A stretch of DNA of 64,000 nt, taken from positions 165,691-229,690 of the forward strand of contig NZ_CAMLHC010000010.1 of assembly GCF_946479755.1 (NCBI RefSeq), written 5' to 3'. The position numbers were made by a program, and so were the translations under genes. Shown one piece after another: positions 35,517-46,600 of the stretch. Source of the DNA: an uncultured Chitinophaga sp. (GTDB taxonomy: Bacteria > Bacteroidota > Bacteroidia > Chitinophagales > Chitinophagaceae). Under the pieces are notes generated by a model. That model worked only from the letters and a program-made list of their open reading frames with translations, searched no databases and was not told the DNA's origin. The stretch's first letter is position 1. Every line of letters starts with the position of its first letter.

Positions 35517-36695
35517 ATGTCTGAAAATGACTTCTCCAACCTCGTTCACGACGAGCGATTCATCAACTACTGCCTGCAGCGCAACGCTGCTGACGTACAG
35601 TATTGGGAAGAGCGGCTTCGTCAGGACCCGGTGCTGGCCAGAGAAGCCGCAGCGCTCAAACCGCTGGTCATAGCCCTCGCCACCGCTTCGAAGCAACAGG
35701 AGGCGCAACAACAGTGGCAGCTGCTGCAACAGCAAATGGGCCACGCCTATACGTCACTGCCACGCAAAAGCGGCCGCACCTGGTACCGGATTCCTGCCGC
35801 TGCCGCCGTACTGGCGTTGCTGTTATGGGGTGCTTACACGCTGACAAAACCGGCAACGGCGCCCGTCCCTGCCGCCCACCACAGCACCATGCAGGACATC
35901 CCTGCCGGTGGCCACAAAGCCACGCTGACGCTGGCCAACGGCGCCCGTATTGTGCTCGACGACGCTGCCAATGGCACCGTCGCCAGCCAGGGAGGCGTCA
36001 GCATTCAGAAAACCACCAACGGTCAACTGGTATATACTGTCACTAACAATAGCCGGCTGACAGACACCGGCTACAACACCATCCAGACACCCAAAGGCGG
36101 CCAGTACCAGGTGAACCTGCCCGACGGCAGTAAAGTATGGCTGAACGCAGCCACCTCACTGACATTCCCTGCCGCCTTCGGCACAGGCAGCCGTACCGTA
36201 GCGCTCAACGGGGAGGCCTATTTTGAAGTCGCCGCCACCGCCAACGCACAACCATTTACCGTCCACGTAAACGACCTGTCCATCGATGTACTGGGCACAC
36301 AGTTCAACGTGATGGCCTATGCTGACGAGCAAAACAGCCACACCACCCTGCTGACAGGCGCCGTACGCGTCACCAAAGGCAATGTGAGCAAAGTGCTGCA
36401 GCCCGGCCAGCAGGCGGTTGCCGGTAACAGGGTGCAGGTGCGGACAGCGGACACCGGGGCAGCCGTAGCGTGGAAAAACGGGATGACCGTTTTCACCGAT
36501 GCCGATATCCACAGCATCATGCGGCAGATAGCCCGCTGGTACGATGTGGACATCGTATACCAGGGAGAGATACCGCAGCGGCAATTCACCGGTAAAATAC
36601 CCCGCACTGCCAATGTCTCCAAAGTGCTGAAGATACTGGAACTGAGCAATATTCATTTTACCATAGAAGGACGAAAGATCATTGTAACACCTTAA
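35517..36695 (+). CDS. FecR-type anti-sigma protein
   Basis: A 392-residue single-pass membrane protein that holds the neighbouring sigma factor until the SusC receptor signals. The cytoplasmic part is about 1-82, the membrane segment about 84-103 (AAAAVLALLLWGAYTL), and the periplasmic FecR domain about 180-290 (NLPDGSKVWLNAATSLTFPA, LNGEAYFEVAATANAQPFTVHV, VLGTQFNVMAY). The C-terminal DUF4974 part (about 315-390) resembles the STN domain it should contact. It lies between the sigma gene and susC, separated from susC by a hairpin. Confidence 0.92.
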   Translation: MSENDFSNLVHDERFINYCLQRNAADVQYWEERLRQDPVLAREAAALKPLVIALATASKQQEAQQQWQLLQQQMGHAYTSLPRKSGRTWYRIPAAAAVLALLLWGAYTLTKPATAPVPAAHHSTMQDIPAGGHKATLTLANGARIVLDDAANGTVASQGGVSIQKTTNGQLVYTVTNNSRLTDTGYNTIQTPKGGQYQVNLPDGSKVWLNAATSLTFPAAFGTGSRTVALNGEAYFEVAATANAQPFTVHVNDLSIDVLGTQFNVMAYADEQNSHTTLLTGAVRVTKGNVSKVLQPGQQAVAGNRVQVRTADTGAAVAWKNGMTVFTDADIHSIMRQIARWYDVDIVYQGEIPQRQFTGKIPRTANVSKVLKILELSNIHFTIEGRKIIVTP

Positions 36696-36752
36696 CCAGC
36701 CTGATATGAAATAAGATTACAATACCAACAACACATGCTGTTCAAAAAAAAT

Positions 36753-36777
36753 CCGGTAGTGCTGGGAACACTACCGG
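36753..36777 (+). terminator. hairpin between fecR and susC
   Basis: Perfect 9-base stem CCGGTAGTG / CACTACCGG with a 7-base loop. No long T run. It may reduce read-through from the regulators into susC or protect a processed 5' end. Confidence 0.6.
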
Positions 36778-36867
36778 TGGGAGCTGTTTTCTCAAAACTG
36801 CCCTTTTGAGCGCATGTCAACAATCTGCAACAGACGATTAAACACTTCACTCAAACTTTTCAAAAGT

Positions 36868-39800
36868 ATGAAATTTTCTACGCTTTATGTTCCTCCAAAA
36901 GGACAATGGAAGAAGCATTTCAAAATCCTGATGATCATGAAACTGACGGTATTTTTACTCCTTGTGGCCTGTTTGCAGTTAAGCGCTGCCAGCTATGCCC
37001 AGCAACTGACGTTGTCTGAGCAGAACGTGCCCCTGGAGCGTGTCTTCAAAAAAATCGAGCAACAGAGCCACTATCTCTTCTGGTTCGAAAATACCAGCCT
37101 CCATCGCACCAGGCCTGTCAGCATACAGGTGAAGGAAGCCTCCCTGCAACAGGTGCTCGACGCCTGTTTCAGAGACCAGCCCCTCACCTATAGCATTGTG
37201 GACAACGTGATCGTGGTGACAGCCAAACAACCCGCGCCTTTTAATCCGCTGACGCTCCTGCAGGTTAAAGGGAAAGTCACCGACGAAAAGGGGAACGGCC
37301 TTCCCGGCGCCATTGTCCGCATCAAAGGCAGCACGGCCGTCACCACCACCAACAGCAACGGTGAGTTCGTATTTAAGGAAGCAGATAACCACGCCGTACT
37401 GGTGGTGTCCTACGTAGGTTACGTTACCCAGGAGATTCCCTACAGCGGCCAGGATGGCTTCACCATTATCCTGAAAGAAAAACCCACCGGGCTGGATGAA
37501 GTGATCGTGGTAGGTTATGGCCAGGTAGCCAAAAAAGATCTTACCGGCTCCGTGGCCACCATCAAAGGCGAGACCTTTGAGAATGTACCCATCCTTACGC
37601 TGGACCAGATGCTGCAGGGAAAAGCGCCTGGTATGCAGGTTACCGCTATCAGCGGCCAGCCCGGCGACGGTACCAGTATCCGCATCCGCGGCGGCAACTC
37701 CCTCAGCGCCTCCAATGAGCCGCTGTATGTGGTAGACGGTATCATTGCCGCCGGTGACGAATTCAACCTGAACCTGCTCAACCCGGAAGACATCGCCTCC
37801 ATCGATGTGCTGAAAGACGCCTCCTCCACCGCCATCTACGGCGCCCGTGGGTCCAACGGCGTTATCCTCATCACCACCAAAAAAGGAAAGACAGGGAAAG
37901 ACCGTGTATCCGTTAACGTTAACTCCGGCTACCAGGAGCTGCCGAAGTTCATCGATATGATGAGCGGACCGGAATACGCGCAGATGGTCAACGATCAGCT
38001 GGCATCGCAAGGCAAAGCCCCCTTCTATCCCGATGTGAACAATGTGCCCAACACCAACTGGCAGAAAGAAATTACCCGTGCGGCAAAGCAAAACAGCATC
38101 ACCGCACAGGCCTCCGGCGGCGACGCCAGGTCCAGCTACATGATCTCCGGCAACTACGCCGACCAGGAAGGTATCATCCTCAACTCCGGCTTCAAACGTT
38201 ATCAGTTCCGCCTGAACTATTCCCGGAACATATCCTCCAAAGTACAGGTCAGCACCACCCTCAACGCCGGCAGCGGCCTTACCAAAAACAACCCCGTATC
38301 CCTCGGCGGCCTCGACTACTATTCTTCCGCACTGGGCGTAGCGCCTACCATGCCGGTATATAAAGAGGACGGCACTTTTGCCCTGAAAAGGGAATACAGC
38401 TCCGGTAACCTCAACCATCCCCTGGCACAGGCTACCTATATCAGCAACCCTATCCGTAGGAACAACCTGCTGGGCAATGTGACCATCAACTATAAACCTG
38501 TTAAAAACCTGACCTTTAAAACTTCTTTCGGTACAGAACTGAACTTCACCAAAAATAACTCCTATTCCTCCGGACAGTTGCCCGTCGCTAAAAACGGCAA
38601 CGGCGGCGGTGTGGCCAGCGTAGCCACCACACAGGACATGATGTACCTGCTGGAAAACACCGTGTCTTACAACCAGACGTTCCGCAAACACCACCGGGTA
38701 GATGCGGTAGCCGGTATGACATTCCAGAGCGCCAATACGGAATATGTGCGGGCACAGGGCTCCAAATACCCGACAGACGGCATGGAATACAATAATCTCA
38801 ATGGCACCGATCAGAGTACTTTTATCATCAACTCCTCTTATTCCCAGTTTGCCATTGTCTCTTATCTCGGCCGTGTCAACTATGGCTACAAAGACCGTTA
38901 CCTGCTGACGCTCACCGGCAGAGTAGACGGCTCCTCCCGCTTCGCCGTCAACAACAAATATGCTTTCTTTCCCGCCGTGGCGGTGGCATGGCGCGCCATC
39001 GAAGAACCGTTCATCAAAAACCTGAACGTATTCTCCAACCTGAAACTGCGTGCCTCTTATGGTAAAGTAGGCAGCCAGGCGATAGCCCCCTATGGCTCCC
39101 TGCCCACCCTCAGCGGCTCCCGGTACATACTGGGCAACAATAACAATACCCTCGGTTATGTGCAAGGCAACTACGGCAACGCCGATCTTCGCTGGGAAAC
39201 GACCGGGCAATACGATCTCGGCATCGAAGCGGGCTTCTTCAATAACCGCCTTACCATCGAAGCCGATTTCTATACCAAACGCACCAACGACCTGCTCAAT
39301 AATAAACAGCTGCCCGAACAAACCGGCTACTCCAGTATCCGCACCAATATCGGCGCTATCCGCAACAGCGGCGTGGAACTGATGATCAACACCGTTAACA
39401 TCGACCGGAAAAACTTTAAATGGAATACTTCGTTTAACATCGCCCATAACAAAAACAAAGTGGTAGACCTGGGCGGCGTGGATTATATTCTTACGCAAAA
39501 CGTTTCTTATGCCGGCAATGTGAGCCGCCTTACGCTCAACGATCCTGTGGGCACTTTCTGGGGAGCAGACTATTACGGTACCCGTAAAACACTGGATAAA
39601 ATACCCGGCGCCGTTTCTCCTAATGCCACCCCAAGACTGGGAGAAGCGCTGTACGTAGACCGCAACGGCGATGGTAAACTGAGCGTTGACGACTACCATG
39701 TGATCGGCGACGCCAATCCCCGCTTCTTTGGCGGCCTGGCCAACAACCTCACCTTTAAGCGGTTTACGCTCAATTTCTACATCTCCTATTCTGAAGGTAA

Positions 39801-40203
39801 CCAGATCATGAACATCGCCGATGCGTTCTACAACTCCGGCGACCTGTTGTCCAACCAGTACAAAACGCTGGTCAACCGCTGGTCTCCGCAGAACCCCACA
39901 TCTGATATACCGGCCTTTTCAAGGGATTATATTCCCAATACGCGCTGGGTATATGACGGCTCTTTCCTGCGTTTGAAATCGCTCACGCTGGGATATAACA
40001 TTCCGGCCAAAGCGCTGCACGCAAGCTGGTTCCAGAATATCAACGTATACCTCTCCGGTTCCAACCTGTTCCTGCTCACTTCCTATCCGTACTTCGATCC
40101 GGAAACCAACGCCTACGGCAGAAATTCCACCGTACGCGGGTTTGACGCGACCAACTACCCACAGAGCAGGACCTATGTGGCGGGCATCAAAATAGATCTT
40201 TAA
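36868..40203 (+). CDS. SusC/RagA-type TonB-dependent transducer with STN domain
   Basis: A 1111-residue outer-membrane transporter that also signals to FecR. The signal region ends near LSAASYAQQ. The STN domain (about 52-115) shows VPLERVFKKIEQQSHYLFWFE and ASLQQVLDACFRDQPLTYSIV. A carboxypeptidase-D-like domain follows (GLPGAIVRIKGSTAVTTTN, VLVVSYVGYVTQEI), then DEVIVVGYG, the plug with IRIRGGNSLSASNEPLYVVDG and SSTAIYGARGSNGVILITTKKG, and the beta barrel ending TYVAGIKIDL. The start at 36868 is preferred over an upstream in-frame ATG. The substrate cannot be named; there is no adjacent hydrolase or sulfatase gene. Confidence 0.93.
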   Translation: MKFSTLYVPPKGQWKKHFKILMIMKLTVFLLLVACLQLSAASYAQQLTLSEQNVPLERVFKKIEQQSHYLFWFENTSLHRTRPVSIQVKEASLQQVLDACFRDQPLTYSIVDNVIVVTAKQPAPFNPLTLLQVKGKVTDEKGNGLPGAIVRIKGSTAVTTTNSNGEFVFKEADNHAVLVVSYVGYVTQEIPYSGQDGFTIILKEKPTGLDEVIVVGYGQVAKKDLTGSVATIKGETFENVPILTLDQMLQGKAPGMQVTAISGQPGDGTSIRIRGGNSLSASNEPLYVVDGIIAAGDEFNLNLLNPEDIASIDVLKDASSTAIYGARGSNGVILITTKKGKTGKDRVSVNVNSGYQELPKFIDMMSGPEYAQMVNDQLASQGKAPFYPDVNNVPNTNWQKEITRAAKQNSITAQASGGDARSSYMISGNYADQEGIILNSGFKRYQFRLNYSRNISSKVQVSTTLNAGSGLTKNNPVSLGGLDYYSSALGVAPTMPVYKEDGTFALKREYSSGNLNHPLAQATYISNPIRRNNLLGNVTINYKPVKNLTFKTSFGTELNFTKNNSYSSGQLPVAKNGNGGGVASVATTQDMMYLLENTVSYNQTFRKHHRVDAVAGMTFQSANTEYVRAQGSKYPTDGMEYNNLNGTDQSTFIINSSYSQFAIVSYLGRVNYGYKDRYLLTLTGRVDGSSRFAVNNKYAFFPAVAVAWRAIEEPFIKNLNVFSNLKLRASYGKVGSQAIAPYGSLPTLSGSRYILGNNNNTLGYVQGNYGNADLRWETTGQYDLGIEAGFFNNRLTIEADFYTKRTNDLLNNKQLPEQTGYSSIRTNIGAIRNSGVELMINTVNIDRKNFKWNTSFNIAHNKNKVVDLGGVDYILTQNVSYAGNVSRLTLNDPVGTFWGADYYGTRKTLDKIPGAVSPNATPRLGEALYVDRNGDGKLSVDDYHVIGDANPRFFGGLANNLTFKRFTLNFYISYSEGNQIMNIADAFYNSGDLLSNQYKTLVNRWSPQNPTSDIPAFSRDYIPNTRWVYDGSFLRLKSLTLGYNIPAKALHASWFQNINVYLSGSNLFLLTSYPYFDPETNAYGRNSTVRGFDATNYPQSRTYVAGIKIDL

Positions 40204-40227
40204 TCTCTCCGAAATCAGCACAAAAAC

Positions 40228-41688
40228 ATGAAAAAGATATATATCCTCTTTAGCGCCTGTATATTGCTGGCTTCTTCCTGTGGAAAGCAGCTGGTAGAAA
40301 ATCCGAAGAGCGCGATTGGTACCAACACTTTTTACTCGAACGATGCAGAAGCTGTGCTCGGTGTCAACGGCGTATACTCCTGGCTGGGCACCTCCGGCGG
40401 CTTCAAAAGCAGCTTATGGCGCGCGCTCGACGAAGGCACCGACGTTATCCGCGGCCGTATCTGGGCCAACGACCCTGTGCCTACCTACCAGCTCACTTCT
40501 TTTAATCCGGGATATACCTCCGCCATCTGGACCACCATGTATCGCGGCATCAGCAATGCCAACCTGGTGATCGACAAAGTGAGCAAGTCCGCCGGCGTCA
40601 GCAAAAACATCAAAGACCGGGTGATCGGCGAAACAAAATTCCTGCGCTCCCTGTATTACTATTATCTCACCAGCCTCTTTGGGGATGTGGTGTATTATGA
40701 CGAAACCAATTACGCCATCGAATACACGCAAAGCCTGCCCCGTGTATCCGCTGCCGATATCCGCGAGAAGCTGATCGATGCGCTGACAGACGCCGAGGGT
40801 AAACTGCCCGCCAAATATTCCGGCGCCGATGCAGGCCGCGCCACCAAAGGCGCCGCACAGACGCTACTCACCAAAATTTATCTCTGGCAAAAAAAATGGG
40901 ACCTCGCGCAGCAAAAAGCGCAGGCCATCGTAGACAGTAAGACGTATGTGCTGCAGGCTAACTATGCCGATATTTTCCTGGAGACCAGCGAGTTTGGCCC
41001 TGAAATTATTTTTGAGGTAGACTTTGAACCGGTGCTGAACGGTCATGACCACTCCGCCTGGTACCAGCCGCAGAAACAGGTGGGCGTGAGTCCTTTTGCA
41101 AGCCGCTCCTGGTATGGCACCTATATTCCGTACACCACTTTCGTGAACACCATCGAGGAGAACGACAAGCGCCGCGCCTCCATCATCGCCACCAGCTACA
41201 ACAACCAGCCTTTCCAGGTAGATCCCGTGGAACAGATCAAAGTATGGAGCGGCCCTAAATTCTGGCGGCTCAACACCCAGCAGGACAACGACGGCGGGCT
41301 GGACATGTACGTGTTCCGCTATGCCGATGTGCTGCTGATGCTGGCCGAAGCCGCCAATGAAAGCGGCGATGCGGACAAAGCGCTGTGGGCCGTCAATGAA
41401 GTACGCAAGCGGGCATTCGGCGCTACCGGCGTATTTACCGCACCCCTGGGACAGCAGGCCATGCGTGATTACCTGTTCAGGGAGCGTGCCGTGGAACTGT
41501 ACGGAGAAGGGCAACGCCGGCTGGACCTGATCCGCTGGGGCAAACTGGTGACCGCCGTAAAAACAGCCGCCGCCACGGAAGACACCTACATTGCCAACAA
41601 CATCCAGGATTTCCATGTACGGTATCCGATACCGGCCATTGAAATACAGAAAAACCCTAACCTCGCTCCCAACAACGACGGATATTAG
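40228..41688 (+). CDS. SusD/RagB-type surface lipoprotein
   Basis: A 486-residue lipoprotein partner of the SusC encoded 24 bases upstream. The signal peptide ends in the lipobox LASSC. SusD marks are NTFYSNDAEAVLGVNGVY at the N-terminus, the helical repeat region (FLRSLYYYYLTSLFGDVVYYDE, LLTKIYLWQKKWDLAQQKA), and the C-terminal VFRYADVLLMLAEAANESG, AVNEVRKRAFG, LFRERAVELYGEGQRRLDLIRWGKL. A typical length for the family. The operon ends in the hairpin at 41692-41724. Confidence 0.93.
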   Translation: MKKIYILFSACILLASSCGKQLVENPKSAIGTNTFYSNDAEAVLGVNGVYSWLGTSGGFKSSLWRALDEGTDVIRGRIWANDPVPTYQLTSFNPGYTSAIWTTMYRGISNANLVIDKVSKSAGVSKNIKDRVIGETKFLRSLYYYYLTSLFGDVVYYDETNYAIEYTQSLPRVSAADIREKLIDALTDAEGKLPAKYSGADAGRATKGAAQTLLTKIYLWQKKWDLAQQKAQAIVDSKTYVLQANYADIFLETSEFGPEIIFEVDFEPVLNGHDHSAWYQPQKQVGVSPFASRSWYGTYIPYTTFVNTIEENDKRRASIIATSYNNQPFQVDPVEQIKVWSGPKFWRLNTQQDNDGGLDMYVFRYADVLLMLAEAANESGDADKALWAVNEVRKRAFGATGVFTAPLGQQAMRDYLFRERAVELYGEGQRRLDLIRWGKLVTAVKTAAATEDTYIANNIQDFHVRYPIPAIEIQKNPNLAPNNDGY

Positions 41689-41691
41689 CAA

Positions 41692-41724
41692 CAGCGGCGC
41701 CTTCCAACGGCGCCGCTGCCGTTT
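41692..41724 (+). terminator. intrinsic terminator after the first sigma-regulated susCD operon
   Basis: 10-base stem CAGCGGCGCC / GGCGCCGCTG with a 7-base loop, then CCGTTTT. It closes the first operon before the second sigma gene at 41802. Confidence 0.8.
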
Positions 41725-41801
41725 TAGTCCCGCTCGTTTTCCACCGTTCTTCTCAAAAAAACCGGGTCTGTTAACTAAAATCCCTATTTTGGCTTTGTGA
41801 A

Positions 41802-42401
41802 ATGGAGTTCCAGATGCCAAAACCAAATCGTGATTTCCCGGACGACTATGGGAAAGAGTTATGGGAAAAGATGCGGGCCGGGGGTGATCAGGCTGTCTTT
41901 GCAAACTTCTATCATCACTATGCCAGCCGGCTTTTTCACTTCGCCTGCACTTTGCTGGGCGCAAGGGAGCCGGCAGAAGAAGTGGTGAACGATGTGATGC
42001 TCTGGACCTGGAAAAACAGGCACACCCTGCCGGCAGTGGAAAAAGTAAGCGTATATCTCTATACCGCTACCAGGAATACCGCCTATAACTATCTGAAAAA
42101 AAATGTACGCAACGCCACTGATCCGCTGGACGATGTTCAGCCGGAGCTGTTGCAGTTTTCCCCCTCCCCGGAGCAGTTGCATCTTTCTACTGAAGCCATC
42201 AGGAAGATAGAAAAAGCCGTGGGCGCCCTTCCCGGCCGTTGCCGCCTCGTTTTCAAGCTTATCCGGGAAGATGGCCTGAAATACAGGGAGGTGGCGGACA
42301 TACTGGATATTTCCGTAAAAACAGTGGAAGCCCAGATGGCCATCGCCATCAAAAAACTGCATGAGCAGCTGCAGGATATGACCGTGCCTAAGAACAGCTA
42401 A
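41802..42401 (+). CDS. ECF sigma-70 factor
   Basis: A 199-residue ECF sigma factor, first gene of the second sigma/FecR/SusC/SusD unit. Region 2 is FANFYHHYASRLFHFACTLLGAREPAEEVVNDVMLWTWKN and TATRNTAYNYLKK. Region 4 is GALPGRCRLVFKLIREDGLKYREVADILDISVKTVEAQMAIAIKKLHEQL. It lacks the hydrophobic tail seen in the neighbouring sigma factor at 34857. The start could also be the ATG 4 codons later (MPKPNRD). It should activate the transporter pair at 43614-48681. Confidence 0.92.
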   Translation: MEFQMPKPNRDFPDDYGKELWEKMRAGGDQAVFANFYHHYASRLFHFACTLLGAREPAEEVVNDVMLWTWKNRHTLPAVEKVSVYLYTATRNTAYNYLKKNVRNATDPLDDVQPELLQFSPSPEQLHLSTEAIRKIEKAVGALPGRCRLVFKLIREDGLKYREVADILDISVKTVEAQMAIAIKKLHEQLQDMTVPKNS

Positions 42402-42492
42402 AAAATTTTTTTGTCCCTTTTAGGGGTTTTTGAATAAACAGGTTGCCTTATACATAGAGGCATCTTTTGACAGAGCTATCAGAACCAAGGAT

Positions 42493-43455
42493 ATGTTGCC
42501 TGAAAATATTTGGGAAATAGTAGCCCGGAAGTTGTCCGGAGAAGTCTCCGAAGCGGAAGAGAGGGAGTTACAGGCCCTTATGGACCAGCACCCTGAGCTG
42601 CGGGAAACCATACTGGCCGCCGAAGCGCTGCAGCTCACCCCGCAGGTGCAACATGCAGCCGACGATATGCGGTTGCATGGCTGGCGACAGCTGCAACAGG
42701 AAATCGGCGAAACACCTGCCCCTGCCCGCTCCAACATCCGTCGTTTGTTAATCCGTACCGGATGGGCTGCCGCCATCGTGGTGATGGGACTGTTGTCCTA
42801 CAACTGGTGGCTGGGCCATACCTGGAAAACACTGGCCACCACCAGCGGCAAAGACAGCCTGCTACTGCCGGATGGTTCACGGGTATTTCTCAACGCCAAT
42901 ACCACGCTGCGTTATGCACGCAACTACGGCAACGGCAGCAGGGAGTTGATACTGGACAGCGGCGAAGCCTATTTTGAAGTGGCGCAGCAGCAAAACAGTC
43001 CTTTTACCGTACATGCCGCCGCCGTGGATATTAAAGTGCTGGGAACCGCCTTTAATGTGCACCGCGCCGCCAACGGGCAGGTAGCTATTTTCGTGACCAG
43101 CGGCCGCGTAAAAGCGGAAAACAAAAGCGGCAAAAGCATGGTGCTGAGCGCGGGCGCACAGGCCACTTCGTCGGATAAAACACCCGACATCATGCCGTTG
43201 TCCACCTCCACGGAAAATGTACTGGCCTGGAAAACAAACCGCCTCGTGTTCAACAGGATGCCCCTCAGCGATGTAGCCGTGGTGCTGGCCAACTACTACC
43301 AGCTGGATGTGGTGGTAACAGACAGCGTAGTGTCACACAAAATATTACAAGCTACTTTTAACAATAAACCACTCGACGAAGTATTGGATGTCATCGGGAA
43401 AGCATTAAATGTCAACATTACCAAAAAGCAAAAAACACTTGAATTCCATCAGTAA
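42493..43455 (+). CDS. FecR-type anti-sigma protein
   Basis: A 320-residue membrane anti-sigma protein. The cytoplasmic segment begins IWEIVARKLSGEVSEAEERELQALMDQHPELRE, the membrane segment is about residues 91-108 (AAAIVVMGLLSYNWWLG), and the periplasmic domain shows LLLPDGSRVFLNANTTLRYA, LDSGEAYFEVAQQQNSPFTVHA and VLGTAFNVHR. The C-terminal part has MPLSDVAVVLANYYQLDVVV and PLDEVLDVIGKALNV. The start is set at MLPENIWE (42493); the frame continues upstream to a TTG at 42430 whose residues do not look like family sequence. It follows its sigma gene. Confidence 0.9.
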   Translation: MLPENIWEIVARKLSGEVSEAEERELQALMDQHPELRETILAAEALQLTPQVQHAADDMRLHGWRQLQQEIGETPAPARSNIRRLLIRTGWAAAIVVMGLLSYNWWLGHTWKTLATTSGKDSLLLPDGSRVFLNANTTLRYARNYGNGSRELILDSGEAYFEVAQQQNSPFTVHAAAVDIKVLGTAFNVHRAANGQVAIFVTSGRVKAENKSGKSMVLSAGAQATSSDKTPDIMPLSTSTENVLAWKTNRLVFNRMPLSDVAVVLANYYQLDVVVTDSVVSHKILQATFNNKPLDEVLDVIGKALNVNITKKQKTLEFHQ

Positions 43456-43613
43456 AAAATTCAACCAAAAGTAACCGCCGAAGCAACGAACAGTGAACAA
43501 CGTCCTGCTATCCGGCATCAGCAAACAACCATTTCAATCGTAATTCCAGGCCATCGGTGATGCATTGCCATGCATCCGATGGGACCTCATTCACCTAAAA
43601 AAAACCAGCTCTA

Positions 43614-46600
43614 ATGAAAAGAGTGCTATTAAGCATGCAACCGCGCCGCCGCGGAGGCAGGAAACTCCTTTGCCTGTTACTGACAGGCTCCCTGTTGACC
43701 TGGCATAACCTGGTGTATGCCGGCGCTACCAGCCAGCAGCAGGACCCCGAAAATCCAAGGGTGTCCCTGCATATGACCAGGGCCAGCATGGCGGAAGTGA
43801 TCTCACAGATCGAAAAACAGACCCGCCTGTCTTTTGCTTACGATGTCAGCATGCTCCCGCCACGGGAAATTAACCTGAACATCGATGCACAACCACTGAA
43901 AGAAGTACTGACCAAACTTTTCCCTGCCGACAGGTTTGACTATTCCATCAAAGGCGACCAGGTGATCATCTCGGTACGTCATCCCAAAGCCGCTGCCAGC
44001 AATGGTAATAGCAGCAGCACCGCGCAGGAAAAATTCATCGTTACCGGTAATGTTACCGATGGCGCCAATGCCCTGCCCGGGGTAACCGTACTGGAAAAAG
44101 GCACCCACAACGGCACCAGCACCGATGAAAACGGCCGTTTCCGCCTCGCTGTAAGCGACAAAAACGCCGTGCTGCTCATCAGCTTCATCGGGTATGAGCC
44201 CCGCGAAGTAGCTGTCAAAGGCAGCGCCACCGTCCATGTACAGCTGCAGACAGATCAGAAAAAACTGGATGAAGTAGTAGTGACGGCACTGGGCATCAAA
44301 AAAGAGAAAAAAGCGCTTGGTTACGCCGTACAGGAAGTAAAAGGGGAAACGGCGGTGAAAGCCCGTGAGCCCAATGCGGTCAACTCCCTCGCCGGTAAGG
44401 TGTCCGGCCTGGTGATCACTACGCCCACCCGTTTATTCCAGAACCCCGGCATCTACCTGAGAGGTGTAAAGCCGCTCATTGTAGTAGACGGTGTGCCCAT
44501 CAACTCCGACTCCTGGAACCTGAGCGCCGACGATATCGAATCCTACAGCGTGCTTAAAGGCCCCAACGCCGCGGCGCTCTACGGTTCACAGGGACAAAAC
44601 GGCGCCATCCTCATCTCCACGAAAAAAGGCACTACCGATAAAAGAGGCATCTCCGTAGAACTGAACTCCAGCACCCAGTTCCAGATGGGCTTCCTCGCCA
44701 TCCCCACCAAACAGGAAGAATATGGTCCCGGTTCCAACTTCCAGTATGAATATGTAGACGGTATGGGCGGCGGCACCAACGATGCCGACTACGATATCTG
44801 GGGACCTAAATTTGAAGGACAGCTCATTCCGCAGTATAACAGCCCGGTAGATCCGCAGACAGGCAAACTGATACCTATTCCCTGGGAACGCCGCGGTCAC
44901 GACAACCTGCGTAATTTCCTGCGCAAAGGCCTCCTGTCCTCCAACAACATCGCCATCTCCGCCAACAACGACAAAGGCAATATGCGCATGTCGGTAACAC
45001 AGCTGTATCAGAAAGGCGTAGTGCCCAACACCAAGCTGGGCGGCACCAACGTTAACTTTTCCGGTACGCTGAACGTCAGCAAAAAAATGACGCTGTCAAC
45101 CGCTATCAACTACGACAAACAGTATACGCCTAATTATCCCGATGCCACCTATCAGCCCTCCAGCCCCATCTATACACTGATGCTCTGGAGCGGCGCCGAC
45201 TACGATATCCGCGATCTCAAAAACTACTGGATACCCGGCAAGGAAGGGATACAGCAACGTAACTTCGAGTCGTACCAGTATACCAACCCGTATCTCACCG
45301 CCTATGAGGCACTGCACGGCTACTACAAGAATGACCTGTATGGCCACATCAAACTGAACTATACGTTCAACGACCACTGGAGCGGCTATTTCCGTACCAA
45401 CGTCAGCACCTACGATCTTTCTGAAAATAAACGTTATCCTATCTCCGGTTCCTACCGTTCCGGTGATGGCGGCTACTTCATCAAAGGCGGGTATAATGAA
45501 TCCGGCGAAAACTACTGGGACAACAACACCGATGTATTGTTGAGCTATAACAACAAAATCGGCAAGTCCTTCGATGTGAAAGCATCTGCCGGTGGTAACC
45601 TCCGTACCGTGAAATACAACCGGCTGTATGCCCATACCAACAATGGTTTGCTGCTGCCTCAGCTGTGGACCGTAGACAACAGCGTGGACCCGCCGGGCGC
45701 CACTTCTGTCAAAAACAAACGCCAGGTGAAAAGCGCCTACGCTTCTGTTGACTTTTCCTTCCGCGATTATCTCTTCCTGGGGATGACCGGCCGTATGGAC
45801 CAGTCCAGCACCCTGCCGGCCAACAAAAACGCTTATTTCTACCCTTCCGTGTCCCTGAGTGCGGTGATGTCAGACATCCTCCATCTGCCGAAAGCGATTT
45901 CCTTCTGGAAAGTACGGGCTTCTTATGCCAACGTAGGCGGCGACATGGTGAACGACGACGGTACCGCCAAATACAACCTGTACCCCAGTTACACCGTGGG
46001 TAGCCGCTGGGATGGCAACCCCGCCGAAGTGTTTGGCGATATTCTCTACAATCCCAATATCAAACCGGCCTTCAGTAAATCGTATGAAGTAGGTACCGAT
46101 ATCCGGCTGCTCGATAACCGTCTCGGTCTCGACGTATCCGTCTATAAAACACTGGACGGTCCGCAGATATTCTACCCGGCCATCTCCGAAGGCTCCGGTT
46201 TTAAAACCCGCCAGATGAACGGCCTGGTAACCATGCGTAAAGGCATTGAAATATCGCTGAACGCGTCGCCGGTCCGTTCCGCCGGTGGTTTCAACTGGGA
46301 TGTGCTGGTGAACTGGTCTACCTTCCAGAAGTATCTCAACAAAGTATACGATACGCTCAACGTGTATAACCGTGTGAAAATCGGCGAACGTATGGACCAG
46401 ATCTTTATGACCGATTTCCAGCGTACGCCCGATGGTCAGCTGGTATTAGGTTCTAATGGTCAGCCACGCTCCAATTCCTATGTTTCTATGGTAGGACATG
46501 CCAACGATAAATGGGTGGCCAGTGTGATCAACACCTTCTCCTACAAAAATCTCTCCCTGAGAATACAGGTTGATGGCCGTTATGGCGGTAAGATCATCAA

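Noticed and set aside
36979..39699. 906-codon antisense frame opposite the second susC
   Set aside because: Fully inside a clear SusC gene; the protein is low-complexity Gly/Val/His-rich, the usual shadow of a GC-biased gene.
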